Shown here one piece after another: positions 6,786 to 12,578 of a DNA stretch of 12,578 bases (positions are counted from its first letter, which is position 1; each line of letters starts with the position of its first letter). Source of the DNA: Gammaproteobacteria bacterium (GTDB lineage Bacteria; Pseudomonadota; Gammaproteobacteria; Comchoanobacterales; Comchoanobacteraceae). The DNA is taken from assembly GCA_029243665.1 (NCBI GenBank), contig JAQWRO010000119.1, positions 1 through 12,578 of the forward strand, in the 5' to 3' direction. The notes under the pieces are model-generated. The model was not told where the DNA came from. It did not search any database and was given only the letters and a program-made list of their open reading frames with translations. The position numbers were made by a program, and so were the translations under genes.

Positions 6786-9005
6786 ATGCCAAATACATAC
6801 GAAACAATTTTCTCTGGTATTAGTTCATTTTTTGTCGGTTGGAAACTAGGACAAATATTTAGTAGTTCTGACCAGTTACCATATTATGATTTACAAACAA
6901 AACAAATTTATAACGATTTAATAAGTCATTATCATCAACAAATACAGATTGAAACACTTGAATCCTGGAGTGTAATATCAGAAGTTAATAATGGCGAACA
7001 AAAAATACGTCCGCGTCATATTGCAAATAATCTCAGAGAAGCCGTAGTCGATTACAATAGAACCATTTTAACACTTGAACAATACACAGAAGACGAGGTT
7101 AATGACCACCATGCTGAAATATTAAGATGTATCGTTGATTTTTTAGAATCTATTCTAAATAGACATGACGAGAGATCAAATATGTCTTACGTTAGATGTG
7201 GTTGGCAGAATATGTGTGTGTATTTCAACCTCGGACAACACATTCCGCGATTAGACGGACCTGAAATCATGTTTTTTACAGAAACTGCCGAATCAATCAT
7301 CAACAGTTATAATGATAATTTAGATAATGAAAAAATCAACCATAGAACGATCTATTGTGAAAACATTTTAAACAGCAGAATGGCCAATCATCGTCATAGC
7401 TCAAATCATTTAGTAGCTGAAAAGTTAGATCTAATTCTTGGTCACTATAAATCAATTAAGGATATCATATCTGATCGACAAGAAAATAAAGATATCCCTC
7501 AATCACTTAATGACATGTTAAGATCTATTAACTTTGTTAATAAAAAAACCTTACATCTCATCTATAGACTGACTGAAGGCTCAAAAAGAGACTTTGATAT
7601 AGATGAGTTTATGAACGGCAACATCAATGAAGCACAAACCACAACAGAACATGAACTTGGTAAAATTTTACATTCCTCACTAGCTGAAACAGGAATAAAT
7701 AATGTTTTTTCAACAAATAGGTTTCCAAAAAAAGTTCTAGATAGAGTATTACAGGAAACATTAAAAAAACTTAACAACACACATAAAATCTTCAAAAATA
7801 GCACATCATCTGGCATTAGAGAATTTTTTGAAACACCCGAAAAACGTCATCATATCTTCAATTTCACAATTGATATTTTACAAGATGTATTCAGGTTATA
7901 TTTTTATTCAAAAAGATTATGTGTAATTAATGAAGCGTTGAGTATAATTGGCATCAACTGGATGATTACACATGAGAGCACCAAAACATCCATCGAGACT
8001 CAATTAGAAATAACAAAAAAAACATTTTTGAGACTTTTAAGTAATATTAAAAGATATATAAATATATATGATAAAGCCATAGAACAACATCATCTTAAAC
8101 AAAACAAACACAGTAATGATCCAATCTATCAAAACACACATAATGCCATAATCGAATTTAACCATGTAGTCTTAAATGACAAAAAAATGAGTGATTTATT
8201 TGAAAAAAGTTATGTTGGGATTAATAGCTTAATTCAAAATAAAAATAATGAACCATTACAAATTACTATAGAAACAAAAGAAATACTTATCATGTGGTAT
8301 AATGGGGTTTTAGAATCAATCATTCTTGAAACAGGTTCCTCTAATGAAGATTACATATTGGTCCAAAGAAAGTTAGGACAAGCGTTAAACGAACTTAAAA
8401 ATGTAGAGATTTTAGAACCAAGTCAGGAAATATCTGATTTAATTCAAGAGATACTTAATTTACTTATTGCCACAACTAATAATGATCATGAGACACCTTG
8501 TATTGATAGAAATCATACATGGCGATCAATTGTTTTAAAAGACATTTATGATAGAGCTGTATGGAAATATAAAGCAGGAACAGAACTATGTGATAACTTC
8601 TATAGGAAATTAAAATTAGCAATATATAAAATTGAAACTAATCCATCTATTATTTCAATAGGTATGTCTTGTCTTGAAATTATTTTAAGTAAATTTGTAG
8701 ATCAACATAAACAAATCTGTTATCCATCACCACCCCTACATATCCAGCCACTTAAAGCATTATCTTTTAAAGTCGAAGCACAACAAGTGAATGTCTCACT
8801 AGATGAAGAAAAACTAAATTTTCAATTAGTTGAAGAACATAAAGATGAATACATAAAATTATTACCAGACGAAATAACATATCAATTAACTGAACAAGAA
8901 CAAAAAGAATTAGCCCGAGAAGAAAAAGCATTGCTGACTGATATTAAAGCTAGACAACAAACAATTAAAGGTCTTGAGCAAGAGATTAATAGTTACGCAC
9001 ATTAA
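6786..9005 (+). CDS. unknown 739-residue protein, large partner of J-domain module 2
   Basis: A diverged paralogue of the 756-residue protein at 3459-5729. Matching landmarks in the same order: a hydrophobic N-terminal segment (ETIFSGISSFFVGWKLGQIF, residues 6-25), RLDGPE at 155-160, GSKRDFDIDEFM, SGIREFFE, LSIIGINWMI, and HTWRSIVLKDIYD with W579 at the same residue number as in the paralogue. Between these blocks similarity is low. The protein looks mainly alpha-helical and ends in a charged, glutamate- and glutamine-rich stretch (about 700-739) likely to form a coiled coil. I see no known enzyme motif. The ATG at 6786 has a near-perfect ribosome binding site. A second J-domain gene follows after 114 bases, repeating the large-protein-then-J-domain order. 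A role as client, scaffold or targeting partner for that co-chaperone is an inference. Confidence 0.8.
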   Translation: MPNTYETIFSGISSFFVGWKLGQIFSSSDQLPYYDLQTKQIYNDLISHYHQQIQIETLESWSVISEVNNGEQKIRPRHIANNLREAVVDYNRTILTLEQYTEDEVNDHHAEILRCIVDFLESILNRHDERSNMSYVRCGWQNMCVYFNLGQHIPRLDGPEIMFFTETAESIINSYNDNLDNEKINHRTIYCENILNSRMANHRHSSNHLVAEKLDLILGHYKSIKDIISDRQENKDIPQSLNDMLRSINFVNKKTLHLIYRLTEGSKRDFDIDEFMNGNINEAQTTTEHELGKILHSSLAETGINNVFSTNRFPKKVLDRVLQETLKKLNNTHKIFKNSTSSGIREFFETPEKRHHIFNFTIDILQDVFRLYFYSKRLCVINEALSIIGINWMITHESTKTSIETQLEITKKTFLRLLSNIKRYINIYDKAIEQHHLKQNKHSNDPIYQNTHNAIIEFNHVVLNDKKMSDLFEKSYVGINSLIQNKNNEPLQITIETKEILIMWYNGVLESIILETGSSNEDYILVQRKLGQALNELKNVEILEPSQEISDLIQEILNLLIATTNNDHETPCIDRNHTWRSIVLKDIYDRAVWKYKAGTELCDNFYRKLKLAIYKIETNPSIISIGMSCLEIILSKFVDQHKQICYPSPPLHIQPLKALSFKVEAQQVNVSLDEEKLNFQLVEEHKDEYIKLLPDEITYQLTEQEQKELAREEKALLTDIKARQQTIKGLEQEINSYAH

Positions 9006-9048
9006 TCACGCCTTTATATATTTACATAATGTTAATTTATATTTTAGC

Positions 9049-9077
9049 TTGACAGTTATGAATCTTAAACACATAAT
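9049..9077 (+). promoter_or_regulatory. strong promoter for the second J-domain gene
   Basis: A perfect -35 TTGACA (9049-9054), a 17-base spacer and CATAAT (9072-9077, one mismatch) give the best promoter match in the four-gene block. The predicted start is near 9084, about 36 bases before ATG 9120. TAGGA at 9108-9112 supplies the ribosome binding site. The gene can therefore be expressed apart from the genes upstream. Confidence 0.6.
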
Positions 9078-9119
9078 CGCTTACTGTAAGAATTCAAATA
9101 TAATTTATAGGAAAAATAC

Positions 9120-9689
9120 ATGTCAGAAGAAACTATTATGTTTATATGTGCCACAGCCTTAGGAACAGCTATACTTGGTGGCGTTGTTTATTTTTGGGAA
9201 AATATCAGCTCTGATTTGCCAGAGTTTGATGAAGATGATGCAAGCAGACCATTAAGCCCAAATGATATTGCTGAAAATTTTGAAGCAATATTAATGAATT
9301 TAAAATCTATTAAAATTAATCAAGAAAATTTAGAATTTTTAAACATACTTGGCATTAAAAAAAGTATTGGCGACACCATAACGCTTGGTGAAATTCAAAA
9401 AGCATATAAAAATAGTTCAATTGACTGTCATCCTGATAAAAAAAATGGTAACAATCAAAAATTTAACACCTTGGCCAATGCAAAAGAAGTACTAGAAGGT
9501 TATTTTGATACTACAACAATAGATAAAGCTCAAGAAAAACTTAATCAAGCAAAAAATATCATTCATCTAGATGATAACAATCGAGTAATCGAAAAAGATA
9601 TTGTTCGTATAAAGGATGAACTTGCAAGCCAAGAACAAAGCCTTGAAGAGATCAAAAAAAGATTTCAGTCACTAAATGCTAAAAAATAA
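9120..9689 (+). CDS. membrane-anchored J-domain (DnaJ-like) protein, module 2
   Basis: This 189-residue protein has a clear N-terminal membrane helix (about residues 6-26, IMFICATALGTAILGGVVYF), an acidic linker (DLPEFDEDDASRP), a J-domain at about 70-130 and a charged C-terminal coil (about 130-187). The HPD tripeptide is at 104-106. Helix I carries an LGI motif (77-79), and the loop to helix II (LGEIQKAYK) is a few residues longer than in DnaJ. Helix II is degenerate beside its paralogue (KNSSIDCHPDKK against RKIALTYHPDRQ), so contact with DnaK may be weaker or specialised. The helix at the N-terminus suggests an inner-membrane protein with the J-domain in the cytoplasm, recalling DjlA-type co-chaperones, though I see no other resemblance to DjlA. 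It has its own promoter and ribosome binding site. It is the last gene of the block, convergent with the tRNA cluster. Confidence 0.8.
   Translation: MSEETIMFICATALGTAILGGVVYFWENISSDLPEFDEDDASRPLSPNDIAENFEAILMNLKSIKINQENLEFLNILGIKKSIGDTITLGEIQKAYKNSSIDCHPDKKNGNNQKFNTLANAKEVLEGYFDTTTIDKAQEKLNQAKNIIHLDDNNRVIEKDIVRIKDELASQEQSLEEIKKRFQSLNAKK
9300..9671 (+). repeat. copy 2 of the duplicated J-domain plus coil unit
   Basis: Codons 61-184 of this gene are the diverged counterpart of 6261-6632. Similarity is visible at DNA level too, most clearly over the GATGATAACAAT segment and the coil-coding end. The flanking N-terminal parts of the two genes do not match. Confidence 0.75.
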
Positions 9690-9785
9690 TATAATTACTT
9701 CTGATAATAATTGAAGCATAATTAAACTTCTAAAATTTGATTACATTGATATGAATATTGACGGCCATATGTCGCCAATAAAGCA

Positions 9786-9874
9786 TGGTGCCCGGGGCCG
9801 GAGTCGAACCGGCACGGAAGTCACCTCCCGAGGGATTTTAAGTCCCTTGCGTCTACCAATTTCGCCACCCGGGC
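9786..9874 (-). tRNA. tRNA-Leu (anticodon UAA)
   Basis: On the minus strand GCCCGGG (9874-9868) pairs with CCCGGGC at the 3' end, followed by discriminator A and an encoded CCA (9788-9786). The D-arm has GGTAGACGC, the anticodon arm GGGA-CTTAAAA-TCCC places UAA in the loop, a long variable arm (class II) follows, and the T-arm contains GGTTCGACTCC. It is the last of three tRNAs, in the same Gly-Cys-Leu order as downstream of pgsA in E. coli. Its 3' end faces the AT-rich four-gene block. Confidence 0.95.
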
Positions 9875-9885
9875 ATATATACATT

Positions 9886-9956
9886 AGGCTAGGACCGGAA
9901 TCGAACCGGTGTTCACGGCTTTGCAGGCCGCTGCATAACCACTCTGCCACCCAGCC
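9886..9956 (-). tRNA. tRNA-Cys (anticodon GCA)
   Basis: On the minus strand GGCTGGG (9956-9950) pairs with CCTAGCC (9893-9887) with one G-U pair. The anticodon arm GGCC-TGCAAAG places GCA in the loop, and the T-arm has GGTTCGATTCC. The discriminator is U, the usual tRNA-Cys identity base. No CCA is encoded: the bases after the discriminator read AAT. It lies 4 bases after tRNA-Gly and 11 bases before tRNA-Leu. Confidence 0.93.
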
Positions 9957-9960
9957 GTGC

Positions 9961-10035
9961 TGGAGCGGGAAACGAGATTTGAACTCGCGACCCCAACCTT
10001 GGCAAGGTTGTGCTCTACCACTGAGCTATTCCCGC
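9961..10035 (-). tRNA. tRNA-Gly (anticodon GCC)
   Basis: On the minus strand GCGGGAA at the 5' end (10035-10029) pairs with TTCCCGC, followed by discriminator U and an encoded CCA (9963-9961). The D-arm has AGCTCAGTGGTAGAGC, the anticodon loop contains GCC, and the T-arm has GAGTTCAAATCTC. It is the first gene of the Gly-Cys-Leu tRNA cluster. Confidence 0.95.
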
Positions 10036-10044
10036 ATAAGTTCT

Positions 10045-10072
10045 ATTATTACGTTATTATTTTCAAAGTCAA
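10045..10072 (-). promoter_or_regulatory. promoter of the tRNA cluster
   Basis: On the minus strand TTGACT (10072-10067) and AATAAT (10050-10045) are each one base from consensus with a 16-base spacer. They lie just upstream of the tRNA-Gly 5' end at 10035. The cluster can thus be transcribed separately from pgsA. Confidence 0.55.
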
Positions 10073-10122
10073 GAAATCTTTTATTGAAAACAAGTATCTT
10101 TATAAGTTTCCACATAAAATAC

Positions 10123-10680
10123 TTAAGCAATTTTTTTGTTAATTTGCGAAAATGAAAGTTTGATGTAAGTATACATTGAATAAATACTCATCAATGTCGC
10201 TAAAGCCAATATTGTAAACCCTATTTGATAAACTGAGTTAGGCATCGATTGGTCATAGACTACCAATAGAATAATGGCAATCATTTGCAAGGCTGTTTTA
10301 AGTTTACCGAATATACTTACTGGCAATGAAACTTTGTTAGTCAATATTGCTAAAGCTTCTCTGATTCCTGCTACGATAAACTCTCTTGAAAGTAATACAA
10401 TCGAAAGTACAGCAATAGCAAAATCTGGATAGCGCTTGATGATTAAAACTAAAACAACTGCCAACATTAGTTTATCTGCAATCGGATCAAATATCATGCC
10501 CATAACAGACTTTTGATCAAAACGTCTTGCAAACCAACCATCTAAAAAATCTGTAATACACGCAAATACAACAATAGTCGTTGCTATATAATTTGGTTCT
10601 GATGGATTGGTTGAAAACACACATACCAAAACAGGCATTAGTAATATTCTTATCAGCGTTAAAATATTTGGGATTGTCAT
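10123..10680 (-). CDS. pgsA: PgsA: CDP-diacylglycerol-glycerol-3-phosphate 3-phosphatidyltransferase
   Basis: PgsA transfers a phosphatidyl group from CDP-diacylglycerol to glycerol-3-phosphate at the inner membrane, the committed step to phosphatidylglycerol and cardiolipin. The 185 residues match the family length (about 180-190). The N-terminus MTIPNILTLIRILLMP is typical of PgsA, and the CDP-alcohol phosphotransferase motif is complete: D44..D47-G48..A51-R52, then G61...D65...D69, the metal- and substrate-binding residues. Hydrophobic stretches fit about five or six membrane helices. The gene starts 36 bases after the uvrC stop and is followed by the tRNA-Gly-Cys-Leu cluster, the same neighbourhood as in E. 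coli and other gammaproteobacteria. No strong ribosome binding site is visible before the ATG at 10680, so coupling to uvrC is possible. Confidence 0.93.
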   Translation of the reverse strand: MTIPNILTLIRILLMPVLVCVFSTNPSEPNYIATTIVVFACITDFLDGWFARRFDQKSVMGMIFDPIADKLMLAVVLVLIIKRYPDFAIAVLSIVLLSREFIVAGIREALAILTNKVSLPVSIFGKLKTALQMIAIILLVVYDQSMPNSVYQIGFTILALATLMSIYSMYTYIKLSFSQINKKIA

Positions 10681-10716
10681 AAGTTATATTTAGACATTTA
10701 TTATTAAAAATTGCAA

Positions 10717-12510
10717 TCAGTGAAGTGCATCATAAATTTTCTGAGCTAATACAGGTCCAATACCTGGCACCTTTTCAATCTGAGCGACATTTGCTGCCAT
10801 CAAACCCTGCATACCCCCAAACGTTTGTAGTAATTGTCGACGCTTCATTACACCAACACCATCAATATTTTCGAGTTTTGAACCAACGGTTTCTTTGGTC
10901 ATTTTGTTACGTGTTTGTGTAATGGCAAAACGATGCGCCTCATCTCTTGCAGATAAAAGAAAATACTTAAGGTCATCTGATGGTTGAAAAGTCTTTATTT
11001 GCCCTTCTTGATACTCAAAAAACTGTTCTAAACCCACTTTTCTGGATGGTCCTTTAGCAATACCAATAACACGGTAATTGATCCGATTGCATGCTTCTAA
11101 AGCTTGGACACATTGGTTGATTTGACCCTTGCCGCCATCAATAATGATCAAATCAGCCATTGGTGTATCTTTTTGGTAACGACGCTTAATGACTTCATAG
11201 ATACCTTCGTAATCATCACCAGGCGTTTTTAAAGTGAGATTAAATTTACGATACTGGCTTTTTACAGGACCAGACTCATTAAAAACAATACAGCTGGCAC
11301 AAGTGAATCTACCTTGTTGATGACTGACATCATAACACTCAATGCGACAATCATGTAAACTAAAATCTTTTAACTCTACAAGCGACTTAAGCAAGCGATG
11401 CTTGTTTTTTTGTCTTTCAATAGTCTCGATTGTCATTTTACGATTCAATTCTGCATTATTTAGAAAAGTTTTGTGGTGAGACTTTATTACATCTAACAAT
11501 GTAACATTAGGGAAAAGTGTTTTAATCTGATTTTTAATTTCAACAGAAGCATCAGCCTTAGGATATAAATAAACATTACACTTATTGTGTTCTGTATCAC
11601 CTTCATAAAACCTTGCTAAAAACTGTATTAATATTTCTTCTTTTTGTAAAAATGGATCAAGATCAAAAGTATAAGACTTAGCGTCGACCTGTTCTGTATC
11701 TTGTATTCTAATGTGGTAAATTGAAACTAAGGTGTCATTAATATGCCATGCAAAACAATCATGGTACTCTTCAGACATATTTAATTCATTTTGATTATGT
11801 ATATAATTAAGTCTTTTTATTTGGTCTCTTAATTTTGCAGCTTGTTCATAATTCATTTCATCAGAGGCTTGCTGCATTTCTTGTTGAAGTTGATGTAAAA
11901 CATATGCAGACTTCCCCTTTAAAAACTGATCTATAGCATCAATTTGTTTGGCATAATCTTCTTTTGAAATATACCCTACACAAGGTGCAGAGCAACGATT
12001 GATTTGATATTGCAAACATGGCCTTGTTCTTTGTTTAAAGAAATAGTCCCGACAAGTTCTTATTTTAAAAGCCCTCTGTAAATGATCAATGGCATCTTTC
12101 ACAGCACCTACATTTGAATACGGTCCATAATACTTGTTTTTTGCATCTACTTTTCTAGTCATAAACAAACGTGGAAAAGCATGTTGAGATAAAGATACAT
12201 ATGGGAAACTTTTATCGTCTTTCAAGAGAATATTTAAAATTGGTTGATGTTTTTTTATTAACTTATTTTCTAAAAGAAATGCTTCATGCTCTGTTTAAGT
12301 CACAATTATCTCAAAGAAAGAAGATTTTTCTTGTATCAATTGAACTTTATGATACTTGGGTGGTTTTGAAAAATAAGTTGAAACTCTTTTTTTTAAATTT
12401 TTTGCTTTCCCCACATAGATGGGTCTATTATCTGAGTCTATATAAATGTATACCCCAGACAGGCTGGGGACATGAGTTAATGAACTTTGAGCAAAAGTAA
12501 ATTTGCTCAA
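10717..12510 (-). pseudogene. uvrC: uvrC, excinuclease ABC subunit C, with an in-frame stop at codon 72
   Basis: UvrC makes both incisions in UvrABC nucleotide excision repair. Read through codon 72, the gene encodes about 596 residues, near the family norm. The N-terminal GIY-YIG nuclease (3' incision) shows G19-V-Y21, Y32-V-G34, K35 and R42. The next parts are the cysteine-rich 'TRPCLQYQINRCSAPC', the UvrB-binding UVR motif (EMNYEQAAKLRDQI), the RNase H-like 5' nuclease with CYDVSHQQG, IIIDGGKGQ and ARDEAHRFA, and a C-terminal helix-hairpin-helix pair ending VPGIGPVLAQKIYDAL. A TAA at 12297-12295 interrupts it, yet the downstream frame is the same and stays conserved. The start is TTG (12510-12508), one base after the gacA stop, and agrees with the family N-terminus. 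As written, translation gives a 71-residue fragment, and any internal start (for example TTG 12225) would lack the GIY-YIG domain. A fresh nonsense mutation or a sequencing error seems likelier than old decay. Confidence 0.88.
12295..12297 (-). other. in-frame TAA within uvrC (codon 72)
   Basis: The reading is ATT GTG ACT TAA ACA GAG CAT GAA, giving V-T-stop-T-E-H-E, where the family has V-T-x-T-E-x-E-A-L-L-L-E. Both sides are in one frame, so this is a nonsense codon and not a frameshift. CAA or AAA would reach TAA by one base change. The metal-binding glutamate of the GIY-YIG domain (E76) lies just after it. Confidence 0.85.
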
Positions 12511-12511
12511 A

Positions 12512-12578
12512 CTATTCTTTCACCTGATCGAGTAAGTTATGTCTAAAAGCTAAATGGGTAAGTTCAACGTCACTTTTG
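12512..12578 (-). CDS. GacA/UvrY-type response regulator, C-terminal end (runs off the window)
   Basis: The last 21 codons read KSDVELTHLAFRHNLLDQVKE then TAG (12514-12512). The 'SDVELTHLA.RH.LL' ending is characteristic of GacA/UvrY, the LuxR/FixJ-type response regulator that works with the GacS/BarA sensor kinase to control small RNAs of the Csr/Rsm pathway. Only the tail after the helix-turn-helix is in the window. The stop lies one base before the uvrC start, matching the uvrY-uvrC operon of other gammaproteobacteria. The identification rests on about 20 residues plus position. Confidence 0.75.
   Translation of the reverse strand, partial: KSDVELTHLAFRHNLLDQVKE

Noticed and set aside
8974..9162. 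Small plus-strand open frame bridging the second large gene and the second J-domain gene
   Set aside because: It overlaps the 3' end of one gene and the promoter and start of the next in another frame, with no ribosome binding site of its own.
9690..9785. Bidirectional terminator between the last J-domain gene and tRNA-Leu
   Set aside because: GAAG/CTTC repeats and a TTGGCG/CGTCAA pair can form short stems, but none is followed by a convincing T-run on either strand, so I did not list one.
9741..10155. Open frames on both strands across the tRNA cluster
   Set aside because: They read through three well-formed tRNA genes and have no family resemblance; they arise because structured tRNA DNA happens to lack stops.
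12295..12297. Reassignment of UAA to an amino acid
   Set aside because: Other genes here (for example lolD and both large unknown genes) end at TAA at the expected family or operon boundaries, so UAA works as a stop.
12226..12300. Frameshift in uvrC
   Set aside because: The 23 codons between the TAA and TTG 12225 are in the same frame as both parts and match the family, so the break is a single nonsense codon.
12171..12500. Plus-strand open frame opposite the uvrC N-terminus
   Set aside because: It is the antisense shadow of conserved GIY-YIG coding sequence on the minus strand.

Overview
The window looks like a chromosomal segment from an AT-rich gammaproteobacterium, probably host-associated. 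The right end holds the classic gammaproteobacterial order gacA/uvrY - uvrC - pgsA - tRNA-Gly - tRNA-Cys - tRNA-Leu, all on the minus strand. The left end holds a Lol lipoprotein-export pair (lolC, lolD) followed by ribD. A partial DUF4116-repeat protein at the left edge is a family I associate with Legionella-like and Coxiella-like bacteria. That placement is an inference and no closer assignment is justified.

Layout: 1-254 (minus) is the start of a DUF4116-type protein. 393-3260 (minus) is a tight operon lolC-lolD-ribD, in which lolC and lolD overlap and ribD follows lolD by 8 bases. It is read from a good promoter at about 3331-3358 that faces a divergent promoter for the next block. 3459-9689 (plus) is an AT-rich block of four genes with no recognised overall function. 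It consists of two copies of one module, each a large (756 or 739 aa) unknown protein followed by a J-domain (DnaJ-like) protein (328 or 189 aa). 9786-10035 (minus) carries three tRNA genes, and 10123-12578 (minus) carries pgsA, uvrC and the tail of gacA.

The four-gene block is the most interesting part. The two large proteins are diverged, colinear paralogues: the RLDGPE motif falls at residue 149 in one and 155 in the other, and a WRS motif falls at residue 579 in both. The two J-domain proteins match without gaps over 124 residues (63 identical by my hand count), both keep HPD, and both end in a charged predicted coiled coil. All four have a hydrophobic segment ahead of the conserved part and a charged, coil-like C-terminal or near-C-terminal region. 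This suggests a membrane-associated partner protein plus a dedicated Hsp70 co-chaperone, duplicated as a pair. The job (secreted effector, defence, membrane protein quality control) cannot be read from sequence alone.

The second notable point is uvrC, otherwise full length (about 597 codons), which carries a single in-frame TAA at codon 72. The stop lies four codons before the metal-binding glutamate of the GIY-YIG nuclease domain, and the frame is intact and conserved on both sides.

No stretch longer than 300 bases lacks a gene. I saw no CRISPR array, rRNA, transposase or integrase.
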